DNA of 64,000 nt from Verpa conica (Eukaryota > Ascomycota > Pezizomycetes > Pezizales > Morchellaceae): contig JAUFSD010000003.1 of NCBI GenBank assembly GCA_033030425.1, forward strand, positions 1,488,001-1,552,000. The letters are read 5' to 3'. The notes under the pieces are model-generated. The model did no database searches. It had not been told where the DNA came from and worked only from the letters and a program-made list of their open reading frames with translations. Made by a program: the position numbers and the translations under genes. This document shows positions 22,401-33,753 of the stretch, in pieces. Numbering within the stretch: the first letter of the stretch is position 1; each line of letters begins with the position of its first letter.

Positions 22401-22572
22401 AATTCAAAGGATCCAAGAGAGTACAGACCACTAGGGCCATCATCGTATCCATCTCCGTCGTAGTCATATAACTCTGTAGGGCTATTAGGATCTATGAAAC
22501 GTATGAGTGGTGGGTTTTTCTGAGTGAACCTTCGTCTAGATCTAAACTTCTGATATTCTTATGCCGCGACAT
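19481..22572 (-). CDS. hbs1: Hbs1 (Hbs1/Ski7-type) translational GTPase for ribosome rescue
   Basis: EF1A-like GTPase that works with Dom34/Pelota on stalled ribosomes in no-go and non-stop decay. Ten exons: 22530-22572, 22425-22473, 22348-22379, 22148-22282, 22040-22087, 21182-21904 (or -21814), 20918-21109, 20703-20868, 19859-20647 and 19481-19808. Product 834 aa with the long exon 6, 804 aa with the short one. The N terminus MSRHKNIRSLDLDE and the HBS1 N-terminal helical domain (QTDQ-like start, IQETLWYYFFNVEKTVNYIL) are typical. A disordered linker follows, with PRGGLLGGSGGPPGG. GTPase motifs are GHVDAGKST, DAPGHRD and NKLD. The C-terminal barrel ends LRSGGQTVAAGIVE. The alternative acceptors at exon 6 are discussed under findings. 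Confidence 0.93.
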
Positions 22573-22880
22573 GACGAGATCTGGGAGTGGACTGTCTATG
22601 GAGGGGATGGCGGGGCTCGCGTTTAATTGCCAAGAGCCGTTATCGAATCTAGACAAAGTAGGCAGGGTAACAAGGGTAGCTGTTAAGTGCGGATTCCAAG
22701 TGTAACGTTTTCGACGGGGATGTGGGTCAACCTGGGAAAAACACCAGAGCAACCCACACCAGCAGCCGCAGAGCTATGATAAATACTTAGCTGAGGATGT
22801 TCTTTAGGAGATTAATCTAGGGCCCTAGAGCCAAATTGCCCAATAGGCGACGGTTGCTTTGTTATTTTCTAAGTTCTCCA
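22573..22880. other. Intergenic, hbs1 promoter
   Basis: About 300 bases upstream of the hbs1 start, ending at a small MULE-like element. Nothing else recognised. Confidence 0.5.
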
Positions 22881-22998
22881 CTGTCTCGTGCCCAGCCTAG
22901 ATCACGTGGTGCCAAGGATCGTGCCTCCCGCTACACCACAGTGCAACAAAGCGCAGCGTAATTATCAACCAATCACAAGAAGTCTGGGCACGAGACAG
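22881..22998. mobile_element. 118-bp MITE with 9-bp target duplication (Mutator-like)
   Basis: Perfect 15-bp terminal inverted repeats: CTGTCTCGTGCCCAG at 22881-22895 and its exact complement at 22984-22998. The 9-mer AGTTCTCCA flanks both sides (22872-22880 and 22999-23007) without mismatch. A 9-bp duplication is the signature of Mutator-like elements (established knowledge). The intact repeats and duplication indicate a fairly recent insertion, only ~310 bp upstream of the hbs1 start. No coding capacity. Confidence 0.88.
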
Positions 22999-23425
22999 AG
23001 TTCTCCATACAAAATACCTGTGTGTGATTATAGGCCAGGAGCACTTATCAATGAGCTATGGGCCAAATACTTCTACTAAAAAAAAAGAGAAATATCCCAA
23101 AGTGTAGATTATATTAACTATTAAATAATATCAAGGTGTTTGAATGGTGGGAGTGATTCTTATATAGTTGGTAATGTGGGTTTGGTGTTCATTTTGCAGT
23201 GTTGCTATGCGACACACTTCCCCAACTGACCCATATCCCCGTCGGAAACGTTATACATACCTAAACGAGTAGGCCATGCTCTAGTTGAGGTCCCCCCAAA
23301 AGTTAGCCTTATCTACTCCTTTTTGGCTACTACATAGAACGGTAGTAATAATGACAAACAAAGTTTAGAAGTGATGTGTGACTGTTTTGGGATTTATATG
23401 TGTAAAATGTCCTTTAATTAGACAA
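22999..23425. other. Intergenic, no gene seen
   Basis: Between the MITE and the tRNA gene. A run of nine A near 23081 and otherwise ordinary sequence. Confidence 0.5.
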
Positions 23426-23524
23426 GCCACCATGGCCGAGTGGTTTAAGGCGGCACATTTAAGTTCCCAATAAGACTGAACTGTGCTATCGAAAGATGCG
23501 TGCGTTCGAACCGCACTGGTGGCA
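23426..23524 (+). tRNA. tRNA-Leu(UAA) with a 17-nt intron
   Basis: Acceptor stem GCCACCA pairs with TGGTGGC, discriminator A at 23524. D arm TGGCCGAGTGGTTTAAGGCG is leucine-like and doubles as the A box. The anticodon stem GCACA/TGTGC encloses a loop with anticodon TAA, interrupted after position 37 by an intron at 23464-23480 (TTCCCAATAAGACTGAA). A long variable arm (TATCGAAAGATG) marks a class II tRNA. The T arm GTGCGTTCGAACCGCAC contains the B box. No CCA is encoded, as expected in eukaryotes. Serine was considered, but the anticodon and the GGCGGCA transition match yeast-type tRNA-Leu(UAA). Confidence 0.95.
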
Positions 23525-23531
23525 AAATCTC

Positions 23532-23536
23532 TTTTT
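23532..23536 (+). terminator. RNA polymerase III T-tract terminator of tRNA-Leu
   Basis: A run of five T on the coding strand eight bases after the tRNA 3' end, the usual Pol III stop signal. Confidence 0.75.
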
Positions 23537-24100
23537 CTCGTCCTCTCACTGTGTTTTTTTAAAGTCATAAATAGGTATAAGAGCTTCTAATCGCTTTATG
23601 TCTCTGAAAATTTATGGCTAGTCGAGGTCCTGAGAATTGTTGCCAAAATCACTCCATGGAATTCAGAACAGCAATCCTACTTGAGGTCTCTAGTAAGGAA
23701 AGACATACTAGGATCATTTTGTCTCGTTGCGGTGTCTTATAGGGAAACAAAGATTGAATTAGGTTTTGTAGGTATTATTATCTGTGCGTATGCGCAGGGC
23801 CGTCATAGCTTTATACAATATGGCACTGGCCTATGACCGGGTAACAGCACTTTGATTTGGGAGTAAAAATTACATCGCATCCAATAATTTTAATACGTAT
23901 TTCGGCAAAATCTTCTTGCAATAAGGGGTTTCGTTAATACATACGATATAAGATTGAGCCAATCTTTAAACAAAAATATAGCACTCATTTTTTGAGCTGG
24001 CAAACTAAATATGAATTACCCATAGCCTGAAAAGATACATAATAACCCACTTCACACTAGCATATCATAAAAGAACCAAAGAAAAGGTAATGGAAATATT
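23537..24100. other. Intergenic, no gene seen
   Basis: Sequence between the tRNA and the 3' end of vps27. AT-rich near 23900-24080. Nothing recognised. Confidence 0.5.
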
Positions 24101-26424
24101 CTACAAATCAATCAAACTCTCTTCTACTGCTTTTGGTTGTGACTGGGTTGGTGCAGGGGTTGACGCGGAGGCTTCGCTCACACCGTATGGAGGATATGTG
24201 TACTGTGCGTTACCGGAGGGTGCATTAGATCCTTGTTGCCATGCTACCTGCTGAGAGTGTGGTGGATATGGATATGGGTATCCAGACTCCTGTCCAGCCT
24301 TTGGGTACTGCCAATAGGAATTATCTGGCGGGGGCTGCGAAGGCGGTAGAGATTGATTTTGTGGTGGGGGCCCTGATTGTTGGTGTAGAGTTGATTGCCT
24401 CGAGACCGACGTAGAAGGAGGTTCAGAAGGTTGCTGAGTGGGGGTAGCGGTAGAATCATTTTGCGGTGGGGGATTTGGGCTGTTATACTCACTGAATTGT
24501 TGGTATGGTGTTTGGGGGGTGGGGGTTGGTTGGTATTGAGGTTGAGAAGGGGTAACCTGTGGTTCAGACTGGCTGGGAAATGGTGCCTGTTTATCAAAAG
24601 TATGAGGCTGGGTGTAATAATTTTGGTAGTTTGTTTGTTGGAGGGGATAGTTATTTTGAGGCGTAGAAGAATCACTTCTACCATAGTAATTCTCGGCCGA
24701 TGGTAGTGTTGGGTATGTGTTGCCACCAACTGGGGGCTGCTGGTAGGGAGCTGGTGATGATACACCATGCCGGCCATAAGTGTAACTAAGTCTCTCCTCC
24801 AACATCCTATCATAATAGCGAACAACTGTTCCTAACTTTGCGTGGAGATCACACAATGCCTCTACAGAATTCTTTTAGACATTAATTTGAACTGGGTGTT
24901 GGAAAGGTCAACTTACCATATTTGCTCATGGTTTCACCAAATGTTCTTGCTAGTTTGGGTCTTAGTGTCCCGATACTTTCGTATAGTTCTTGAATTTGCG
25001 GTTCCCTCAAGATTGTTCCCGGTGGCTGAGTCTGTAATCGGTCTACAAGCGTTGCAAACAAGTTGATATTCTCTGCTTCTCCTGGGCTCAATTCATGGTC
25101 CGGTCTGCGTACTGCACTGGCCTGAGAAACTGTAGATTTTGCAGCAGTGCTAGGATTTGACCACGCTGATTTAGCTTTTTGTTCTTCCATGTCTCTTAAA
25201 CTTGCAGCTATTGCAGCTTTGAGTTCCTCATCCTCCTCTTCTTCTGGGGTGGTCTTTTTTTGAGTGGGTTTCTGTGAAGGCTTTGCGGGCTGAGGATCAA
25301 GGTAGGAGGTTGTAGGTATAGACTGAGTGGCTTGCTTTTGGGCCTGCAACTGCTGCTGTGAAACATAACCAGCACTAGGCTTCCCCGTAGTTTCCTCTAG
25401 AGACATTTTTAGGGCCATCTTAAGATCTTCATCGTCGTCATCTTCGACTCTAGCGTTTCTTGGCTGCATTGGTGTAGAGTTTGTCTTAGGCTTTGGAGGT
25501 ATGTGTCTTTGGCTGTGAGTCCCATGAGGTTTTGGAGAACTCATAGGAGCCCGTCTTTCTGTCAATTTTATGTGGCATCCATCGCACACACGAACAGCTT
25601 GAGCGATTCCAATATGGGGTAGTGATATCGACTTTGAAGAGCATGATCCGCAGAAAGTGTTTCCACAGTTGCGACAGTGGTGTTTTCTATTTGTGAATGT
25701 AAAGGGAGTACGGCAGCGCAAGCAGACATCTGAATCTGTCCAATCAGGTGGCTGATAAGTGCTGTTAGCAGTAATTTAACATTCAACTAGATACCTAGGC
25801 TACATACCGCTGAAGAGTCTATAAAAGTTGATGACACTTTTGTTGGGGGAGGGAAACGGAAATTCTCAGCCTGCAACTGGCGGTATAACTGGTTTGTGTA
25901 AGACAGGTGGGCTTGTCCTTCAAAAGCTGAAGCCCAGGTCTGAATAAGTTCCAACATTTTTGATTCAACCTTGGGATCAATCGGGTATGGGGCCTTCAAT
26001 AGAGAAACAAGATTATCCATGAATTCACGGGAAGCAATCTCAGTGAGAAAATGAGAGCCACCGTTCTTAACACAAGTATCAGTGAGCTATTTGATTAGAG
26101 CTGTCAGCTAATTCTAGTGTGGTTTTTTACTATTAGGTATATCCCGTTGAGAGCTCACGTTCAAGGCGGCCAGTTGAATATTTGGATTTTTATGCCCAAT
26201 ACGCTTCCTTAGCGAGCGCATAGCTTCCTTAGGTTGTACAGTCTTGCTCCGGATTATATCAGATATCTCGAGGTTCAGTGCCATATCCTCCCTGCTCAGC
26301 GGTTAGGCTTGCTATAACAACTTTATAGTTGAAGTGATGGGAGGGAAATATACAAGCTTGAACCAGTAGCTTTCTCGACTTGGTCATCTAAGGAGGAGTT
26401 TGAAGCTGTGAACCACGACGCCAT
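24101..26424 (-). CDS. vps27: Vps27/Hrs, ESCRT-0 subunit
   Basis: Endosomal adaptor that binds ubiquitinated cargo and PI3P and starts multivesicular-body sorting with Hse1. Five exons: 26354-26424, 26159-26291, 25808-26086, 24917-25751 and 24101-24861; introns 55-72 nt; 692 aa. A VHS domain fills the first ~150 residues ([20 protein letters not shown] onwards; [20 protein letters not shown]). A FYVE finger starts [19 protein letters not shown], with the basic PI3P motif RKHHCR and RVCDGC. Two ubiquitin-interacting motifs follow ([13 protein letters not shown] and [15 protein letters not shown]). Next comes a helical Hse1-binding region ([20 protein letters not shown]) and a long Pro/Gln/Tyr-rich tail ending ESLIDL, a clathrin-box type end. 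It is head-to-head with a Doa4-type deubiquitinase. Confidence 0.96.
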
Positions 26425-27383
26425 GATTATATGAGTGTGTTGTTATTGCTGTTGTTATTGTTGTTCCTGCTGCTGTTATTGTTGTAGATGGAAGGCGGAG
26501 AAGAGGATGAGATGCTAATGGCGACGATGTCAAGAGGAAGTTTCGAGCTATTGAGGGTACTAAGGGTGAAGTGAATAGTCTATGGTGGTAGAAGGTTGGC
26601 TGATGGTTGTTACAGCTCCTACGCAGCCCCTTCCTAAGACGAGGGTTGGGTGGGGCGAAATCTATGAAATAGAGTAGGTAAGTATGGAAACGAGATGGAG
26701 TGAAGCCAACGCAGATCGCTGCTTCACCACCGACGTTAAATCAACCTGACGGGGTGACGCCGCGTCGCCCCGCCGTTACATAAGCTACTGTATAGGTTGG
26801 TAGCATACGTCTGCCCCAGCACGTGATAGTCGATACCACTGAACCCTGTTGCGCTAGGAAAACACAAAGCTTGAGTCAAGGCCGCCTGAACGGGTGGACT
26901 CAGTACGAATGAACATATATAGCCTTCTCTTACGTACGTAAGTGCACGGGTTTACGCATGTATGCCATCTCCCAAAACAAATAGAGAAGGTAGGGTAGAA
27001 GTACTATGTAAGTACCAGGTGTAAACATTTACTGTTATATTCTACATATGTCCTGTGTACTCTACTTATATTTATAAGTTGTAGCTACGGAAACTCTGTG
27101 CGTACGTACTTTTTAGCAACCCCTGTCAGCATCACGTCGTTTAAAGAAATAGAAGGCGAGCATACAAAGTAAGGCTGTTGCTGATTTACTTACTAACTGG
27201 TCACCCGTGTCAACTACCTGTGGCACCTCCGAACTACCTTCATGCTCCGGCTCCCCCGCCATCCCCCCCACACACAATATCACCATCCTATCTCTCTCCG
27301 TTCCATACCACCTCCCCTACTGTTGAGGGACCTCCCCTCCCCTCAATGAAAAATAGCACCATTTGCTCCATGGTCTAATAACG
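26425..27383. promoter_or_regulatory. Shared divergent promoter interval of vps27 and the doa4-like gene
   Basis: A 959-bp interval between two start codons on opposite strands. It contains a trinucleotide-rich stretch of TGTTAT/TTGTTG units at about 26439-26486 inside the probable vps27 leader, and pyrimidine-rich DNA before the doa4-like start. No gene seen. Shared regulation is an inference from the arrangement only. Confidence 0.5.
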
Positions 27384-30300
27384 ATGAACTCTAACACATC
27401 CCTCCCGCTCCGTAGCCCACCAGTAATGCCCCAGGCAAAGTCAAAGCGGGTATACCCTCACATCCTAGATCTTCAGGCACGATCAGAGGGCCTACACCCT
27501 AAAGACCATTCGGTATATTAAGCATAGCCCTAGTATCCTCGAGGTTCTAGCTAATCGAGTCGGGATATAGATCAAGGTGTGGATTAATGATGCCAAAGTC
27601 CATTCGCAGCAAGCAGCATGGCACTACGAGTATGGAAGATTGGACTCAGCGTACGGGGATTTTCTTATGGCATATACAATCATCCATCAAACAATCCCGC
27701 GATGCCCAGATTATCCGACCTTTATATCTAGTGAACGGGGGCTGACCCTTACGGAGTTTCGTAATCTGAAAGAGGTGTGTTTGGTAAATAAACATCTTAG
27801 GGCCCTGCTGATTCTGGTCTCTGAAGGATCTGGGGAAAAAACATTCGCTCTATGTCAAAGTAAAGGAAGAAATCAAGAAAGATAATGAGCTCTCCGGGGT
27901 TCAGAGCGTAAACGCCCACCTCGAAGCTGAGAGAGTTAGGGCTTTGTCTCCTCCCCTTAGCCTACCAAATGAGATACCCCTAGAGGCTTTATTGAAGAAG
28001 AAACCAGAAGTGCGAGCAAAACCAGAATATTTGTCTACAAGATCAACTGGCAAAGAACGTAAGTGCGATTGGTCTAGAGTCATAAGGAGTCCACTGAAAA
28101 ATAGAGCAGATTCTCGAACAGGTTCTGCAACCGTATCCCCACGCCTTCACGATCAAGAGCATATCCCAATAAACGGACAAGCCTCCCCCGGTACCCTAGA
28201 CTTGAAATCTCGATTTGAGAGGTTAACTACAAATTCTTCCCGACCAAGTTCACCAGCCTTACCCTCGCAGCACATTTCTACGCATTCTTCATCTACAACC
28301 CTCCATGTTCCTCGAGAAATGCCGGCAAAACCACCCCCGTTAAATGTGAATATAATGCCCACATTGCCCCCCCCAACCTATTCTCCAGCCAGTAGTCTCG
28401 GGGGTATGCTACCTTCACGTAGTATAGCCGTCGATACTAGTGCCGCTCTAGGCCAACAAAGGCCTAATTTCTCGAATGATACGATAGTATCTGTAGATAC
28501 CTTACTCACATACCTGAGCAAGGAATCACAAGTCAAGGTCCTCCTACTAGATGTTCGTAGTCGGGAGGAATTTGACCAGGGACATATCTACGCAAGATCC
28601 GTAGTCTGTATCGAACCAATAGTTCTCCGTGAAGGGTAAGAATATTTTTGGGTAGTGATATCTGAGAAATACCCCGTTCAACTATTCTGACATCTCTTAG
28701 TATGTCCGGAGACGATTTGGATAGAAGCTTTGTTCTGGCACCGTTAAAGGAACTAGAAATGTTCACTGCGAGAGACAAATACGATGTTGTGGTTTACTAT
28801 GACCAATCTATGTCTAACAACAAGTTTCTTTCCGGCTTGACACAGGATGAGCATCAAATAGCCCTTCGGAGTTTACATATGGCGATTTCCGACTATGCTT
28901 ATAGGAAGCGACTACAAAGGCCACCAATGCTACTTCTTGGTGGCCTTGATGCTTGGATAGACTCAGTTGGAAAACATTCTTTAAAACTTACCGATCCTAT
29001 AGAAGTCTCGAGGCCAGAGACAATTTCCCGACCTTCAAGTCGAGTGGGGAGACATTCGATGTCGCTCGAAAAACCACGCAGTGGAATTGGGGTCATGCGA
29101 GATGCATCACCAAATCGGTCCGATATGCAGAATTGGTCATTGGCCAAGAGGCGACAAGAACGCGACCCTCAAAGGGGCTCTATGCCACCGCCTATACAGA
29201 GAGCAAGTTATAGCAAGAAACTAGAGCCTACTCCAGTCGACCCTATAAATATTGAAGAGGAACGAAGATGGATGGAAAGACTGCAGAGAGAACGGGAGCC
29301 CCTCACCATCAGTGTGCCACCCGTATCCCCGCATCCAGATGCCGATGTCGAATCAAAAAAACGGCGGCGAGGTACCTCTATAGTTGCTGGAAATGATAAC
29401 TCTACAGCCGGGTACGCTAGAACAATAGAAGAGTTTGTAAGTCATTACTGTCACATTTTTTACTCTTTAGTAAATGCGATTAGTCGCTCTAATTAATTTA
29501 TTAGTTTCAGCAATATCCGGTGCAACAATCAATGATGTCCCCTATTCCGCCAACACCCATAACTGCTGGGCTCTTAACCCCAATGACTCCACGTGGGCAA
29601 CACACGATTATCGACCACCCATTTTACGGTTTCACCGATGTCCGTAATCCAGATTTCAACCCTCCACAAACCCCTATTAGACCCCCACCGGCAGTCCCCC
29701 GTAAGAGCTATAGTGGAGTATCTGAGCGTCTTGCCCCGCCCGTACCCCCTCCTTTATCCTTACCCCTTGCCCCCGAAATACCACCGAGACCGCCGAAAAT
29801 CCCAATTTTCCCAGATGGGCAAGCAGGTTCACCCTTCAGAACAATTGGAAGTGTCAATATTGGTAAAACTGGGTTGAAAAATCTAGGAAACACTTGCTAT
29901 ATGAACTCCATACTACAGTGCATGAGTGGCACGATACCATTATCACGGTATTTCTTGGACGGAAGTTATAGAGGGCATATTAATAAAGAAAACCCACTCG
30001 GATCTCGAGGAGTCTTAGCGGAAGCATTTGCAAGTGTAGTGAAGAATTTGTGGAGCGGTGAATACAAATTCATCTCCCCTGTGACAATTAAGGTTAGATT
30101 AATGTAAGACCTTTACCTTATCTGAAATTTTTACTAATCTTACCTATAGGATGTTTCTGGTCGATTAAATGAGATGTTTAAATCAGACGACCAGCAAGAC
30201 GCGCAAGAATATCTTGAATTTTTGTTAGATGGACTGCATGAGGACCTCAACCCGTACGCAAACCGAGGTAAACTTAGGCCTCTTACTAACGAGGAGGAAA

Positions 30301-31067
30301 GACGACGAGAAAAGTTGCCCCAACAAACTGCATCGTATCTAGAGTGGCAGCGCTATATACATTCAAATTTCTCAGTCGTTGTAAATTGGTTCCAGGGTCA
30401 GTTGAGCAGCAGACTGATGTGCTTGACCTGCGGTATTACCTCAACTACATATAGCGCTTTCATGTATCTTTCACTTCCGATACCCTCCTCTAAGAGGGGT
30501 GGATTCACCCTCGCCGATTGTCTGGAAGAATTTGTCAAAGAAGAGGTCCTCGAAAAGGATGACGCTTGGCATTGCCCAAACTGCAAAAAGGCTCGGAAAG
30601 CTACGAAGAAGCTCACAATCACTCGCCTCCCACATATGTTGATAATACACCTAAAAAGGTTCACAAACCGAGGGTTATGGCGGGACAAACTCAACACAAT
30701 GGTCCAATTTCCCCTAAAGGACCTGAACTTGACAAAATATGTACCACCTTTATTACCTAGAGGAGCGCTAGGTCCTGATGCCCCTGAACCGAGCGCAGAA
30801 GTAACACCACCGTTTATGTACGACCTTTATGGAGTATGTAATCATTATGGGACGTTAAATGGAGGTCATTACACGTCTTTTGTGAGAAATAATCACCAGA
30901 ACGCTTGGAATCATTTCGATGACAGTAAGGCGAGTTTTGTAGATGATTCTTCAGTCGTAGTAAGTAATTGACTTAAAATTACCAAAGTGCTAGATATTGT
31001 TGCTGACAATGAGCTGTAGTCTCGGAATGCATACGTTCTTTTCTGGGTTCGATCGAATATTATGTGA
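27384..31067 (+). CDS. doa4: Doa4/Ubp4-type ubiquitin-specific protease
   Basis: Deubiquitinase with rhodanese and USP domains; yeast Doa4 removes ubiquitin from cargo at late endosomes. Exons are 27384-27512, 27571-27774, 27827-28635, 28701-29436, 29511-30092, 30150-30959 and 31020-31067. 1,105 aa from the first ATG; a second in-frame ATG at 27426 would give 1,091. An N-terminal helical region (residues ~45-130, HSQQAAWHYEYGRLDSAY) resembles the USP8/Doa4 dimer/MIT-like part. A rhodanese domain lies near residues 340-450 (VLLLDVRSREEFDQGHI); its active-site loop reads VVVYYDQS with no cysteine, so it is inactive as an enzyme. The USP core has the Cys box GLKNLGNTCYMNS, zinc pairs CLTC and CPNC, and the His box YGTLNGGHYTSFV with HFDD. 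The C terminus SRNAYVLFW is typical. The exon 2/3 junction is my least certain boundary. Confidence 0.92.
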
Positions 31068-32253
31068 AGTTGCTCTACAGGTCTCATTGTTAGCTTGGGC
31101 TTTGAACTTTGGGTAAAATATCCCATATTTAACTTAATTTTCCTTTTCCTATCTTCTTTTCCCTTTTCTGTTTCACTTCCACCCCTTATTAAACAGAAAT
31201 CTTTGTAGATACACCTACAGGTCGAGAGACCAAATCATTACTTGTCTAGCCCAAAGAGCAATATGGGAGTATATAAGTTTATTATTACTTGAAGTCTAGT
31301 CCTAGAAAAATAAACGACCAAAAGCCTAGGTTTAGTTTCTTGGGTAGCATTTCTCAATATACCCAAGACTCCTGTCTACTTATGCTCTTATTGATTACTA
31401 AGATATCTTTTTCCTCTTTCGGGCACCCATAATAGAGCTTGTAACTTTACAATCACTAGATAAAGTCCAACCTCACCGGACTTCGGCTATATATTATCAT
31501 CGTGGGCATACCTAAGGGGTTTGTGGGACTGTTTTTACTGTAACCTCTAAATTTACCTTAAACTCTTTCCTAATTTCAGTGTCAAATTTCAGTCCTTCTC
31601 CACCACCGTCTTCACCTTCTTCTCCTCGACGGTTCCGTGCCGAGTGCCAGCTCTATCTATCTCATAAAACACAAGTGTTATGTGAGTATATAAATATTCT
31701 ACCTTTCTAATGCCAAAACTATTCTCAAAACAGAGGTAAGTCACCAAGACCCGAGTAAAAAGAGGTAAACAAAGTACGCATTCCTAGATTTTTACTAAAC
31801 CCCTAAAAGAAACTTCTGGTATAGGCAAATAGGCAGGTTCTAGGGACCCCCGGCATGCTAATTGAGGGTAAAAAGGACTAGAAGCTCTAACGGCTTAAGG
31901 TAGTATGATATGACAGCCTTTCCAAAAAAATATCCTACAAATCTTCCAGTCCTGTACCCACCTGAAATACCGATACTCTATTAGAAACCTCTTCTAGGTG
32001 ATGGTAGCTGATAGGAAATGGCCAACTACTGTTACATGAGAGAAAGAGCCTCAAAGCTTAGTGATGATCCGTGCGCGTTAATGTATTGGGCCGGGTAACG
32101 TTTGACCAAGCTTGGAAAGTTTCAATCCTCCGGACAACAAAGTGCAACAGAGAGCTAACTACGAATAATATCCACCAAGCTCATCTCATCCATATTCAAA
32201 TAATCTCGTCACGCTCCTATCGCCCTCTTTTTATTACAAACTTATAATCCATC
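31068..32253. other. Intergenic between doa4-like and luc7
   Basis: No gene or repeat recognised in 1.2 kb. The right ~200 bp should contain the luc7 promoter. Confidence 0.5.
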
Positions 32254-33448
32254 ATGGCGGCTGGTACGGACTCCCATTATCGATTTCTATGGCGCTTTTA
32301 GCTAACTCTTAGTGCACGAATAGAGCAACGCAGACTGCTCGAGCAGGTAAATAAGTTCGACCGTCGTGCCACGGTTCTCTTTACGTCCAATATTAAGTGG
32401 AATGCTTATATTATATACGTGTAGTTAATGGGTACGCCTAATCAAACGAACTCATCAGTGCCTTTCACCGACCCATCCGTCTGTCGAAGCTTCCTCGTAG
32501 GGACCTGCCCCCACGACCTTTTCACGAATACGAAGGTACTCAATTTTTCCCTACTATCACCTTAATAAGTACTAATAAAACAATAGCAAGACTTAGGGCC
32601 TTGTAAAAAGACACACCTGGAAGCCCACAAGCAAGACTACGAGCGCGAAAAGAAGGGTCGCGACTTCGGCTACGAGTACGACTACCAGCGCGACCTTCAA
32701 CGCTACATCGATGAATGTAACCGACGTATCGACGCTGCACAACGTCGCCTTGATAAAACACCTGATGAAATTACAAAGACAAATTCACTACTGAAGCAGA
32801 TCAGCGACTTAGACAGTTCAATCTCTACGGGTTTACAAGAGGTGGAGGTACTTGGTGAGCAAGGGCAGGTAGCGAGGGCGCTGGAAGAGTATCATAAAGT
32901 GAAGGTTGCGAAACAAGAGAAGGATAATAAAGAGAAAGAGTTGAAGCAACTTTCGGATAGTGCGGGTCCTAGCGGTCATCAGAAGCTCCAGGTCTGCGAT
33001 GTTTGTGGGGCATATCTTTCTAGACTAGACAATGACCGTCGCCTAGCAGATCATTTCTATGGGAAGGTGTGTCACTCACTTACGCGACCATACCAAATTT
33101 ACTTAATACTAACTATAATCCATCGAATAGATGCACCTCGGTTATGCTCAGATGCGATCCACGCTCAAGAAACTCCAAGAAGAACTTGCGGGCCGTGGCC
33201 CGCCTCCGGGGCATCACGGCGGGGGTGGTCGGGATTTCCGCTCAGATGATAGGTCGCACCACGATGGAGGAAGTTACAGCAGAGATGGGCCTGGAGGTTA
33301 CCGTGGTGGAAGTGGCGGGTTCAGGGGAAGAGGTGGTTATAGAGGGAGTCGGGGTGGTGGTGATGGATGGGGGGCGCGCGGTAATGCCGGTGGAGGTGGT
33401 GGATATGGGGGACAAAGAGGTACTTACGGTGGTAGCCAGAGATGGTAA
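32254..33448 (+). CDS. luc7: Luc7-family U1 snRNP splicing factor
   Basis: U1 snRNP component that stabilises 5' splice-site recognition. Exons are 32254-32263 (10 nt), 32324-32346 (23 nt), 32425-32535, 32587-33066 and 33131-33448; 313 aa. The two tiny first exons encode MAAEQRRLLEQ, which only becomes visible after splicing. A CCCH finger follows (CRSFLVGTCPHDLF, then CKKTHLEAHK). A long helical stretch contains RDLQRYIDECNRRIDAAQRR and LDKTPDEI. The second finger starts CDVCGAYLS and includes the DHFYGKMHLGY histidines across intron 4. The C-terminal ~75 residues are an RGG/RGY/GGG-rich tail rather than the usual RS tail. Convergent with the next gene, 305 bp apart. Confidence 0.95.
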
Positions 33449-33753
33449 AGCCCCCAATTCTTATATTACTGTTTTAGTCCTTTACAAGAATGTAGCAATA
33501 TTTTTTTTGCCCTTTTATTCTCCTTTCTTTTGGCAAAATATGGCGCATTTTCGGGGTTGGATAGGTATTCTCTTCCAAAAAACCATCCAAGTATAATATC
33601 CTTTTTATGAAAAGCTTCTGGAGCAAACCAGACCCTCATGAGTCATATAACAAACTTTAGCAAGCGAAAGGCAAATGTCCGAACCTCCAACTCCAAGCCT
33701 GCAATTTTAAATACCATACATAATCAACCAAATAAAATCAATAAACCCTATCA
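33449..33753. other. Convergent 3' flanks
   Basis: 305 bp between two convergent stop codons; T-rich on the luc7 side. Nothing else seen. Confidence 0.5.

Noticed and set aside
22492..22529. 38-nt intron in hbs1 using the first AG after exon 1
   Set aside because: Too short for a normal spliceosomal intron; the acceptor at CTACAG (22474) gives a 56-nt intron and a better N-terminal sequence.
28057..28088. GTAAGT-like donor inside exon 3 of the doa4-like gene
   Set aside because: The frame is open throughout and the next AG would give an intron of only ~32 nt.
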